Positions 11,211-21,600 of a DNA stretch of 64,000 bases are shown here, piece by piece. This stretch comes from Trypanosoma brucei gambiense DAL972 (lineage: Eukaryota > Euglenozoa > Kinetoplastea > Trypanosomatida > Trypanosomatidae). The notes beneath the pieces are model-generated. The model was not told where the DNA came from. It was given only the letters and a program-made list of their open reading frames with translations, and searched no databases. Position numbers and translations under genes: made by a program. Each line of letters opens with the position of its first letter. Positions within the stretch are counted from its first letter, which is position 1. The stretch spans positions 832,022 through 896,021 of the forward strand of contig NC_026736.1 in the NCBI RefSeq assembly GCF_000210295.1, written 5' to 3'.

Positions 11211-12727
11211 ATTTCTTGTGTGTTTTGTAAGCTCGGTTGGAATTCCTGATTGGTTGAGTTGATGGCTGCTGTTTCTGTGGTTCTTGCCTTAAATGTTTTT
11301 CCTCTCCATCATTCTGTGTCTTTCCTTTTATTAGACTTTTCGCCTTATGTTTCTCCGCTACTTTTCCGCTTACATTGTCACATAACCTCGTTCCATTTAG
11401 AGGATTTTCAGCTGTTTGCTCAAGAAGTGTTGCGCCAGTGTATCTGTTTTTGGTGTTGTCGTCTGTGTTTCCATTCTTACCGGAGACAATAGCGTAACCT
11501 CCTTTATATTCCTAGTTTCTTTGGGTCGCGCTCGAGCCATTCTTTACCCCGTGCACCTGTGTTTGTTGGCAAGCTATTCAATCGTTCTTATTCTGTGAGT
11601 AGTGTGTGGTGAAAGTAGAAAAAAATGACTTTATCAGCATTCATGCACATCCCTACTTAGAATATGATTCTATTGCTGTCGCTAATTCAGCTTAATTTCG
11701 AGTTCCAGTTTAATACCCAGCACCCTCCGTATGTGGCCACGCCCAGCTGTGAGGACCAGTTACGCCTTCGAGGCTTTATTGCGGCCTTCCCAGAGTTGGC
11801 TCTCCTCAGTTGCCCTTTCAAATGCCCCTGGACGAGGCAGCCTGCTTCGCCTGGCTGTGTGTATGGAGCTAACTCCCGACTGCTCCAGTTCATATCGGCA
11901 CCGGTCATCAATGCGCTAACTGTTGGGCGGAGCGAATCCGGCGCTCGCCTTGTGGCCGCTTCCGCTTTTTAGGGATATGTTGGCAGAAATGTGACTTGTA
12001 GCCCCTGCCCGGCATCGATTTAGCCGATGCTCTTTCATACCTCCCTGTACGCCGCGGGGCCCAAAGCATACCGTCGCTACCCGTTTCAAGTATTGGTTCT
12101 GTCTTCATTTTCAGGGCCGTGCAATTTCTATGGTCTTCTGTTAATATTTCATTTTTGTATTCCGCTTCTTTGGGCACACGTAATCCTCGCAAAATTCAGA
12201 AATTGACGTCGTAACTGTGAAGTTGCTTTGCCAAAGCGAATCTTTTCGGCTGTGGGAGCTCCCTAGCTCTCCATTGCGATCCATGTGGGATTGTGTCCGG
12301 GTTATTTTTGTAGAGCGTGCTTGATGACTGTACTGGCCTACAGACCACCGAAAAGGTGCCCTCACGGTTGCAGAAGGGTAAGGTGATGTTCCTTTTCATC
12401 CCCGAGAACCGATGACTTTGATGCCTGCTCCCCCCGGAGGCCGACAATCATCTGCCTGCCCCAATCACTAAGGAACAGAATTCATGAACACGCTCGGTTT
12501 TCCCTCTCATCTGGAATATGGGCCCTGACATTACTATGGAGTGTGCAACGTAATAAGGGGTGAGTGGTAGCTCAGCGACTTGACTGCTTTGAAGGGCAGA
12601 AACGCATACGCCAGTAAAGCTTTCGACCATGGACGGTCACCACCAACTTCGTTTCCGAAGCGGCAAATGCAATCAAACTGGGGGAAAGCCATTTTCTTGA
12701 ATCGTAGCGACGTTTCTAAACTTAGAG
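11211..12727. other. Non-coding sequence flanking the array
   Basis: No convincing gene. The first ~400 bases are T-rich on the + strand. Open frames are short, switch frame often and match no family that I recognise. It is probably old, decayed retroelement or pericentromeric sequence. Confidence 0.5.
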
Positions 12728-12940
12728 ATGATACTTGATTCAGTTGAGCACAGTCATGTCGTCCGTGCATCGGAGCAGCTGAAAGCAAGTTCTTTCCCAA
12801 TGCAGTGGACAAAATGTTTAACGCCCAACGGAGCGGGAAGGGTCAGAAGCAATACGCTTTCTCAGAGCTCCAGTTGGACGTGTGGGATCCATAGAGGATC
12901 GGTGCTACGCCACCGACTCTCAACTGTAACGATGGAGCGG
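12728..12940 (+). mobile_element. Reverse-transcriptase remnant of an ingi-like element (+ strand)
   Basis: The + frame from 12728 reads ILDSVEHSHVVR and then CGIHRGSVLRHRLSTVTMER. These resemble the ingi-clade RT motifs AFDSVDH and CGVPQGSVLGPLLFIVT, in the right order and at roughly the right spacing. No continuous RT frame exists and the YxDD box is not seen, so this is a scrap of a dead element, oriented opposite to the DIRE that starts at 14993. Confidence 0.5.
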
Positions 12941-14992
12941 CAGGGTAAACTACTCGAAAGAACGTGGAGGAACCTACACCACCTTCGGCGCGGACAAATA
13001 ACACCCAAAAAGACGAACTGAGAAAGTGAAAAAATGAGAGCTGCGCTGCAACGGAGAAGGTGGTTTTCGCGATAGTTGCTCAGAAGGTGCTTCATGGAAG
13101 TGGTGGAAAAAAAAAACGGGCCGCACGCCACTTGGATTGGGCGCTTGGAATCCACCAAGCCTCAGGCTGGCAAGAAAAAAGTTAAATGGTGCCAAGACCG
13201 AAAAGCTCCGAGCCCCTCTGCAGCCGTTGAAAGAGGTGCTGAAGCATGTTCAACAAACGGCAAATCAGAAAGGACGAAATTAAGGAGGCCCAAAGCCGCA
13301 GTGTTACCTGAACGGGGCTCCCCAGAAGGAAGCGTTTACAGCCCTCCACTCTGGGCCCACACCAGCAAAGATGAACTACGGTATCGCTTTTAGGTGGTTC
13401 TGGGCCCCCATTTGAAGCGGTGAGAGGGGAGGATGGAAGGCATGCGAACGCAGTCGGCATGCACGATTGCTTGGGTCTCATCGGACGCAAACAAACAAGA
13501 CATGCTCAAAAAAACACGATTGATATTTGTTTGAAAAGGGGCAAACAAGAGGGTGATGGAACGCAACCCGCTGTACAATGCTAAAAGGGGGCGCTTTTCA
13601 GACAAAGTCGATGATTTCCTCAAGACCATTCAACACATGAATGGCTGAATTCAGTGGAGGCATGGTGCTCCGAGATCAAAAATCAGGGTGCACTCTATAA
13701 ATGAGGCTCATTGAATGCTGGCCCCTGAATGTGCACAAATGTGTCTCCCCCTATGGGAGCGTGAGAACGGGTGCGCCGCGTGGAGAGAACTGGGTCCACA
13801 CAGTGAAAAAAATGGGGGTATTCAGTGGCGCAGGGTGAAAAACATGGAAAGATGGATCGGGGAGGTTAAACACTTCTCGGGGCTCAGGGGAGATAATCTC
13901 AGACAAGGAGGATGGAAAAGTAAGGAAATAAAGAGGTACCGAAAGGTTAGCACGCAGCCACCAGACGGGGTGCGTTGACAAGCCCGAAGGTCGCCGGAGC
14001 TTTCCTTCTTGCCGAAACGGTCCGCGCGTTCAAAGCGCGTCCCCTCATCGACTATCGGTCGCTGCTTTTGGCACTGCAGAACAGGCTTACTGCGCTCGTG
14101 GATAAAGCCGCGCCGCTGATATAAGCGCTCCACCCGCGTGCGGACGCCGCGGGGCCCTCGTGCATTCACAGTTTATTTACAGTCGCTGAGGTGTGGCCGT
14201 GGCTGGGCTTTCAGGCGTGGAGGCCCAAGCCACCGCCAACTTTCAAGTGTGTGTGTGTGTGTGTGTATGGAGACGGGGGGGGGGGGGTGGCATAAATACC
14301 CGAAGTCACTGGACTTGCCAAACGGGCCGTCAGAGTATTCAGGATAAAGGCACGTAGACAAATCAGAAACCACAATGAATTCACCCAGTAAGATGCATCG
14401 CCCAGCACAGGACAGGCTAGTGAACTCGCGCCATGTTGGACGGGGAAACGGGCTTCATGTGGGCGGGTCTTTTGAACCGGTGGGCTAGCACAAGAGGAAG
14501 AAAGGTGGCGACAAGCCCCTAGCAGGGGCCGGTAAGATTCAAAATAGCGACCCACCCCTAACCGTGTACGAATGCGATTGGATTCCTGCATAACCTTGCT
14601 GCATTATGGGGTTTCAACCCAGGGAAGTGGTGCGAGGAACACGCGTCGCGTGCGAAATCTCTCTTTCGGCGAGACGTCGTATTAACTGAAATAGGACACG
14701 GAACTCGGGGTTGCGCCAGAACTCGCGGCTGATGCTTTGTCTTGCCCGCCAAAGCTGCACGTATGCTTTGTATGCCGCGCATCCTTTTTTGTTTATCGCG
14801 CTCGGTGGGTCACATGCCATCAACTTGCTGCTACCGAAGTCAGAGCGAACCATATTCACTTCCTGGAGGATTACTGTATGTTATGTCCGAACTAGTTATG
14901 CGCGACCAGTTGCAAACGTTCAGCTTTTAGTCCTCGGTCTTCCGTAATGGCGAAAACAGTTTACTTGATAGTGAAAGGCTTCTGCCTCATCT
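12941..14992. other. Degenerate intergenic / retroelement-derived sequence
   Basis: No supported gene. It holds a (GT)n run at 14247-14266 followed by a 13-G run at 14275-14287. Many short frames occur on both strands; none could be assigned. Likely the rest of the decayed + strand element plus unrelated debris. Confidence 0.45.
14247..14287. repeat. (GT)n and poly-G microsatellite
   Basis: About 10 GT units, then TGGAGAC and 13 consecutive G. Confidence 0.9.
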
Positions 14993-15459
14993 TTTTTTTT
15001 TGAGCCAAACGTAGAAGAGCATAGTGGAGTTTACAATTTTCATTCAGAGGAGTGGGGAGCTTTTTGTGCAGTCTATTCTCCTTTATAGGGGTGTTCCTCT
15101 CGAATGGAGAAAGTACAGGCTGGGGGTGAGTGAAGGGTTTCTTAATTTCTTGGAGGAATTGTGCAAGGTTCTTGGTGGACACTATCTTCTGCATATTTTC
15201 GCCCTCAAGCCTGAAGTAACTGCGGAGCACTTTAGGCTTGAGCGCACGAGTATGTGGGTGGGATTCCCTTCGCATTCGTTGGAGTGTGTATGTTTCCTTT
15301 CAACGCAGATTTCATGTTTTTGATGGCGATGTATAGATGAGCCTGATATTGAGTGGGACGTCTTATTTCGGTTTACGAACGTGAAGTGTAGATGAAACCC
15401 TCTGACGTTGAAGCTCCGGAGCGGTGGTGGAGATTCTTTTGCTACGGAGAAGGGATGCT

Positions 15460-16891
15460 GTCTATGCATTCCCCCGAAGTGCTCCATCAGGCTGTCTTTT
15501 GATACATGCGTATGACGGCATTGCGTGCAACAGGTGTCATTTACACCTATAATTACCGTTTTCCAAATGAGGGATACCTCTTGTTCTGTGATGGAACGGC
15601 TCCGTTTTGCACCAGCGTTACTATCCAGGGGATGGCCTCTGCGGTGTTGAATCTTGGTGTTTGGTGTTGTTCCCCCTTTTGATTGTGATACAAGGCCACA
15701 TTGCGTGCATTGTAGCGGCTCAGATGTGCCTACTGGGTCGTTCACTGGATGCCCTCTCGTTTCCGTTGCTCGGGAGCCCTTCGTTGGAATACTTGCATTC
15801 TCTTCGAGATCCCGTTGCCTTTTTATTCCTCGCGACCCCGTTTGCGGTTGCACTTCGCAGTATTTCATCCCGTGACGTATCACTAGTCCATTTTACGTCT
15901 GAAATATGTAGCCGCGAGGTCCATATATCGTTTCATTTTCTCTAGGGGCTGAACTGGTGGTGTTATCACTTTGTTCATTGGTGTTGGGTTGATGCGGCCG
16001 GTTTTCACTTTGTGTGCCTATCCGTTTCTCCACCACTGGAGTGATGTGCTAAAGCTGACGCTTGCTCTTTATTCCGTGACGCATTGTCGAGCCTCTCTCC
16101 TAAATCAATTTGAACCCACAGATTCCTCACTGGAGTGTGTTTTTTATCATATTCAGTGTGGATTATGGTTCCGCAAGTGTGTGGTGGAAAGGGACTGTCG
16201 TTGGTCATGGAGTGTTTCTGTGGCCTGCGCAATGTTAGTACACCTGCACTCTTGGATTGAAAGCCACGTTCTGCGCAAACCCATTTGTGCTGTTTGATAT
16301 TTTCATCTTCTTTCCGCTTCTCCGACATTTCATCGTCTAACTTTCTCGTTTTGCCGTGAAGGCATCGAGTTTTGTGCCATGTGAGCCCTCCTTTGTTTCC
16401 ATAGGATTTGTTACAGACAATGAGCACATACGACTTCGGTGGAGGGGGCAGGGGTTATAGGGTGAAATTTCAGGCAACACCCCAAGTTCCGCAGCATGTG
16501 CGGGTGATACTGCTGATGGCACGCTAGCCACGTGCCCAGGGACCGACAAATAAAAGACGCTGTCCTAGAAAGACGCTGCTGATCCCTGTGCTGTATGACG
16601 CTGTAGCCGAAGCAAAGCATTGTTCCCCATGAAAGGAACGCTGCTGGCTCTTGGCTTCCCCCGATGAGACGGGGTACTGGACTCTGACACCACCTTGATG
16701 GAGCCAGCATCACCAGGGTGTGCAGCATGTTTCAACCGGCGCAATGCCTCATGGTAGGGTGCACCGTGCATTCGGTTCGTATGAAACACTACGTGAGCTC
16801 TATCGGAATTTATTTTCCCGCAGTGTGCGCAGAGATGGGTTTCACACCATCTGCACCTGTTAGGAACTGTTTTGTTCGTCCTCCGAAGCAA
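15460..16891 (-). pseudogene. C2H2 zinc-finger region of the DIRE
   Basis: Broken - strand frames contain several finger remnants. Two keep a C-x2-C-x12-H-x4-H pattern: one in the frame 16565-16891 (CAHC...H...H) and one in 15182-15883 (CTQC...H...H). Two more are partly decayed, in 16005-16427 and in the 5' half of 15182-15883. Ingi/L1Tc proteins are known to end in C2H2 fingers that bind nucleic acid. The frames are interrupted by stops, so this is not an independent zinc-finger gene. Confidence 0.65.
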
Positions 16892-17068
16892 CCATCCATA
16901 TGTATTCGATGTCCCAATGCGGAATTGGCGACTTCACATGCTCTATCTGTTTAGTGGCAAATCTTCTTTAGTTGGTTGCCATTCACCGGTCATTTCCAAC
17001 CTGTGTGTCTTCAGTTTCTCTCTGCTCACCCTGAGGTGTCACTTTTCCAAGGCAGTGATGTCGGGTAT

Positions 17069-17362
17069 TCACCCAACGTCTTGTTGAGGAACGTTTGCAG
17101 ATGCCCTCGCTTTTGTGTTCGTCAATTCATTCTTTTCTACACCACAATGTCCAAAAATAAACTGAAGGCAGATGCTGGTGCTATGATATCCGATACCCAA
17201 GAGTACTATCCAAGTCTCCCGCAAAATTCCTGCCTTTACCGCTGTTTCTCCCATTCGCAGTGGCTCGAACAGCGACCGCCGGTCAGTAGAAAGAGACATT
17301 TTACACGGGTGAGCTCCCTTCGGTTGTAATATGCTTATCATTTTATGCAAAACCTCGAACAT
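17069..17362 (-). pseudogene. RNase H remnant of the DIRE
   Basis: The - strand frame contains LQFIFGHCGVEKNELTNTKA, resembling the ingi RNase H motif around FGHCG..GNE.AD..A, where His and the following acidic residues belong to the active-site region. The frame is short and broken. Confidence 0.6.
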
Positions 17363-17688
17363 TACTATGCACTCAGGTTGGTAGCTACACGCTATTGTTC
17401 CGGCTCCACAGTGAACCGTCGAGATGGGATTGTCATTCCTATATGTCGTTGAGGAAGCCCCTGATTTTATTCCTAAGGAAACAGATCCGTCTGCTCATAC
17501 TTCAAAATGCGGCATGGAATTTAGTTGGGTTCCCTTTGCACGGTAGTGCCTTACAATCAATTTCTTACATAATTCAAGCTGAACGCCGTCCTACGAATCG
17601 GCATGCACGTCCGATGATAGTGTTATATGTAACAAAAAAATGGGGGAGAAAGTTAGGGTGACTGGTGGTTGCGGTTCTCTTTGTCTTT

Positions 17689-18000
17689 CTACTTCGACAG
17701 CGAAGGGCTTCTGCATGATTGTGCGATGTATTTGACGGGGGGAATGCGGTGGGTGACATACAATGTTTGCACATCCCTTGCGCTCCTCACCGTGTGTTTC
17801 GCAAGTAAGCAGGTATCGTAAGCCGCGGATAAGTGATTCCTCACGAAGAGAAAAAAAAAGTTGGCTTGAAGGCGAGCATCGTACGCGTGGAATTCACTGA
17901 GTATTCCGGATATGATGTGGCATGCTTTGTTTTCCGCGTATTCTACTTTGTCTTGTTGGTTGGATGCAGTATCACGGTTCTGTAAACCCTTGCCGTACAT
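17689..18000 (-). pseudogene. RT/RNase H linker remnant of the DIRE
   Basis: The - strand frame has KACHIISGILSE followed by DARLQANFF, which resembles the ingi segment ARAAHIVSGIP...EARLLPL between RT and RNase H. It supports continuity of the element between 18.2 and 17.3 kb. Confidence 0.5.
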
Positions 18001-18159
18001 AATTTTAGCACGGAACGTCGCGAGGTAGAATGCAAGAAGTGTGCTCCTGATTGGTGGACATTTTGTCGAGCATAGGCCTACGACTTGTGCTGGTCACATA
18101 TTTGTAGGTCTCTCTCACGTTCGCTGCATGTGTTGAGAAGCCCCAACGAAGTTACAGGG

Positions 18160-18619
18160 TGATACCCAGCACTTTCAGATTTCTCTCCTCACCCACGGGT
18201 GTGCCGTTTATCATCAGGATCGATGGTTTCCTTAGAAGCCCTCTGAACAGTGTATGTTTCGTTTTCTACACGTTTAGTTGCTTGAAGGATTTATGACTCA
18301 CTCTGGCCACAATGCTCGGTCCTTGTTGTAGAGTGCGCTCGATATCTTCCCTGTTTAATCTCCTACACGTGATTGTCAGATGATCGACAAAGAAACCGTG
18401 GTAACAGCTTAGGACTTCCCGAAGCCACCAAATAAGAGAGTTAGTGACTATGATGAAGGTAAGCGATCCAATGACTATTTCTTGATGACCTCCTCTAGTG
18501 AAGAATATTAGTTGGGAGAATACTTTCTTTAAGCGACCTCTGTCTAATCGTTCAGGGAGACATGAAGCCGTCCAGCCATTCTGTGGGCCTTCCGCATCCA
18601 ACTTTCTTATTTCTTTCAT
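18160..18619 (-). pseudogene. Reverse transcriptase remnant of the DIRE
   Basis: The - strand reads through a region like ingi RT: LTFIIVTNSL, then GFFVDHLTITC at the catalytic box (FVDH at about 18380-18391), QQGPSIVARVS, and in an adjoining frame KTKHTLFRGLLRK...LKVLGIT. The usual [FY]xDD catalytic pair is FVDH here, so the second Asp is lost. Stops and frame changes confirm an inactive copy. Confidence 0.75.
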
Positions 18620-19524
18620 AAATTTGTTATGGTCTGCCGTATCAAATGATTTTGTGCTTTCAACGAAAGTGACTGGTCCGCGGTCAGTGCTGTGACGGCA
18701 ATTTAATTAAGTGTGATCTTGAAGCATGTCGCCAATTGCCGCATGCCCAGGGGAGGGTATAGGTTATCTGCTAGTCGGCTTCTGACCTTTCTTAGCTATT
18801 ATTCTCACTCCCACCATCTTGTCCATTGGTTTCGAAATGTTACTTGCGATTGTTACTGATCAGAAGAACGAAGTGTCCGATGGGTGTTTCCAGTTTTCTG
18901 TAGAGGGACAGTCGTCCCTCTTTTCCATGTTCTGGGTGTTGTTGCCATCATAAGACTCCGGCTTAACCGCGCTAGGATCAGTCGTCTACCGAAGCGGCTC
19001 AGGTAGGTTGACGCAGTGCCATATACTTCGTCCTCTGGGGGAGCAGCACCGTTCGGAAGCTATCCTAGTGAATCCTTCAACTCTCCCACGGTTATTGGTC
19101 GAGTCCATTCATCTGGCTTTCTTTCTGGTGTTTGCATTAGAGGGGAGGCGGGAGACTTAGGAGTGTCGCGCTGATGTTTTTGCATACATTGCTACTTGAT
19201 CACGAGCGTGCCGACGCCATTTCATTGCTCGGTTGTCAACTGTAGCGACTGGGGTGACGAGTGGGCGTGTTGCAAAGACATTCTGTATAATTTTCCAACT
19301 ACCCTAACCTGATTCACTCATCGTTGAGCATTTGTTCTTCTACCTTTTGACCGCAAGTGTCGTTATTAGTATTCGGTCCTCCGCGGCGAGGCGAATCGCT
19401 CATTAGTGTTAGTGCAGGCATTGTTTCTCTTTTCCATTTCGGCTCGCTCTCTGTGCCAGAAAGGCTTTTGGAGTCTTGGTTACTCGTGGGACTAGGGCAA
19501 GCGTCGCTTCCCTAATAATTGTTG

Positions 19525-20146
19525 CTAACGTTTCACCATGCGTGTGTGGATATCTTCCAAGTTGTCATTTTCTCTACCCCTCTCTTTTCCGGCGCGGTCT
19601 AACTTCCTCCAACTAGCGCATTTCCATGATAACGGGGTCCACATAGTCCGTTGTATTGAAATTGGCATGCCATCAGGGGCAATACATACATCGATGAAAA
19701 TGATACGATGATCTCCGTGTGGAGTAGACTGGCGACAAGTTTGTAACATGGAAGTTCTTCGATAGAGTTATATCGAGTGCGGAATTGATGCTACGGTCAC
19801 AGTGTCGTATCGTGTGGTCTCCCATGTGTTTTTGACGGTGTACCAATTATCTTTGCACTAATGGGCTATGGAATCTTTCCTTTTAATCAGGGGGACATGT
19901 TTATCCCACGCCAGTAGTCTGGAATTAGAATACATACCAACTATATGCCGACCGGCATGAAGGAGATCGTCCGGCCCTTCTGTGGCGACTTCCCTCCTTC
20001 CTCGTGGAAAATATGGGGAAGTCAGTCTGTGTGTTGAAGGGATTGCGTGAAGTGTACTGTTGCATGTACAAATTCATGTCCAAAAGCCTTCGACGCTGCC
20101 ACCACGAGCGGTAGGTGTCCGAGAACGACAATGGATACACCTCCAC
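19525..20146 (-). pseudogene. AP-endonuclease remnant of the DIRE
   Basis: Two - strand pieces. The downstream one has STPHGDHRIIFIDVC, matching the end of the ingi endonuclease domain, where the SDH motif carries a catalytic His. A following PLSWKCASWRKLD resembles the ingi sequence just after the domain. The upstream piece (19925-20146) is more decayed. Confidence 0.6.
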
Positions 20147-20338
20147 CTATCGAGTTATAGCTCTCATCAATGTGTTGATTTTTTTTGGGTTAGATGAAAT
20201 CAATTTACCTGCAGAGTGGAGGAGCTTGGTTTCGTAGAGTGGAGAGAAGGTGGCTCCTTCCTAAACTAACACGCTGCTCAACGCGATTCTCTTCAGCCGG
20301 GAGAGCCCAGCAGTGCCCCATCTGGTGCTTCGTATAAT

Positions 20339-20419
20339 GGTTCTGGGATTCACCTCTATGTCGGTGCAGCAAAGTAATACGGAGCCGATGGCATCGTTGA
20401 CGGCACGTCTGCATGTGCG
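20339..20419 (-). pseudogene. 2A-like peptide remnant of the DIRE
   Basis: The - strand encodes RTCRRAVNDAIGSVLLCC followed at 20342-20362 by DIEVNPR. Ingi and L1Tc are known to carry an N-terminal 2A ribosome-skipping sequence with consensus D[VI]ExNPGP. Here NPGP has become NPRT, so skipping would be lost. The order (2A before endonuclease) matches the family. Confidence 0.65.
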
Positions 20420-20803
20420 TAGGCTATTCCTAGGAATTATTCTTGTCCTGTAACGGATATGGTGCTTGCCCGACTGTGAGTTGATGCTGTAACCTTGCTT
20501 CTTGATATTAACCCTTATGGAGCAGGGTGCAGGCGCTCAGCTACTCTTACCTGAGCAAAGTGCTTGGCGCTGGCGCCATCTTGAGGTGGCCGGCATCGCC
20601 GGGGATGCGAATCCTTCATTTGGCGCATCGCATCTGCAAAGTTAGGGTTGAGCCGCCGCTTTGCCTTCGAATCGCTGCAGGAAGCTTTCCGAGTGTACGG
20701 AGTTGCGGTTTGAGTTGGTCTGGGACGAGGGTAATTAGCGAGTTGCGGCCGCCGCGCGATTGTGCCCTCCAACAGCCAACTTAGAAGCGTTCCCCTGCCC
20801 ATG

Positions 20804-21600
20804 GTATCACTTGCTGTAACGATTGGGGGTATGCCGTGTGGTGTGAAATTTGTGAGGTTTGGCTGCCGTGGGAGGGGTCACCGCTATTTATAGCCCGGTG
20901 CACTGGTTCAAACACAGTCCCACCACACCTTTGAAAGGCGGTTCTAAGCCGGAGAAAACAGAAGCAACGAAGTGCAGAGCTCCGGCTCAGTGGTCAGGCC
21001 AGACGTGGCGCCCACCGCAAGGGTGAGCCGGCCAGTGTACGCACTGAAACTTTGTGGCTAGGTCGAAAGGGCCGTTGGTTCTCGCTGGTGCCGCTGCCGC
21101 CCTGAGTAAACGGGGAAGACCCGCTAAGTGGTCGGCCTGCCGGCGCCACAAGGCGTCAAGTGCGGGGCCCGCGTTGATAGGGGAGATTTCCCGCGGCAGC
21201 AAGTGCGGGGGGGGGGGGGGGGGCGGTTGGCGCTTGGCGTTGATATACCCGCGCATCTCTGTGTTTGTCCTCGCCACCGCCCCGGGATCAGTTGGCGGCT
21301 CCCGGCAGGAGGTCGTGTCCACCTCGGGCGTCGCGCGTTTCGCTCCTTCCCCACGCGAAGCTATGGATCGAACCAGCATTTCGTTAATGCGAGGAGTGCG
21401 TGGCCGTTACAGTGGTGGACCTGCGCTAAGCTTGGTAAGCGTTTTAAATAAGGGTAGTGCCCCCCGCTCTCACCGCCGTTCTGTGCTAAGGATCTTGGAA
21501 GAGGTGAGGGAGGTTCTCAGCCTTGTTCCCGCTGCGGTTGCGGCGTGGGGTGGTGGCTGGGACTTCCTTGGGGACTTCTGTTGACCAGCGGGGTTGTGGC
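20804..21600. other. GC-rich island with 17-G run
   Basis: Markedly GC-rich, with 17 consecutive G at 21207-21223. Overlapping open frames on both strands (for example a + frame to 21584 and a - frame from 21379) result from few stop codons in GC-rich DNA and have biased composition. A - strand stretch near 21134-21155 (TGGCGCCGGCAGG) reminds me of the start of ingi/RIME, so this may be the 5' part or promoter of the DIRE; that is inference. Confidence 0.4.

Larger units (their letters stand above)
14993..20803 (-). mobile_element. Degenerate ingi/L1Tc-related non-LTR retrotransposon (DIRE)
   Basis: A - strand element broken by many stops and frameshifts but with the ingi domain order preserved: N-terminal region (20515-20802), 2A-like peptide (20339-20419), AP-endonuclease pieces (19525-20146), reverse transcriptase (about 18160-18619), RT/RNase H linker (17689-18000), RNase H (17069-17362) and C2H2 zinc fingers (about 15460-16891). 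A run of nine T at 14993-15001 is the expected poly(A) tail of a - strand element. The span of ~5.8 kb is close to the 5.2-kb ingi. The 5' boundary is uncertain and may reach about 21.15 kb. It cannot encode a working protein. Confidence 0.8.

Noticed and set aside
15182..15883. Independent 233-codon zinc-finger gene on the - strand
   Set aside because: Part of the ingi-like element: neighbouring frames hold the other domains, and the reading frame is broken.
20880..20935. tRNA-like GGTTCAAAC stretch
   Set aside because: The TPsiC-like motif is not accompanied by a foldable acceptor or anticodon arm.
21054..21584. 176-codon + frame and overlapping - frames
   Set aside because: GC-rich DNA with few stops; no ATG-linked acceptor, Gly/Arg/Ala-biased translation, open frames on both strands.
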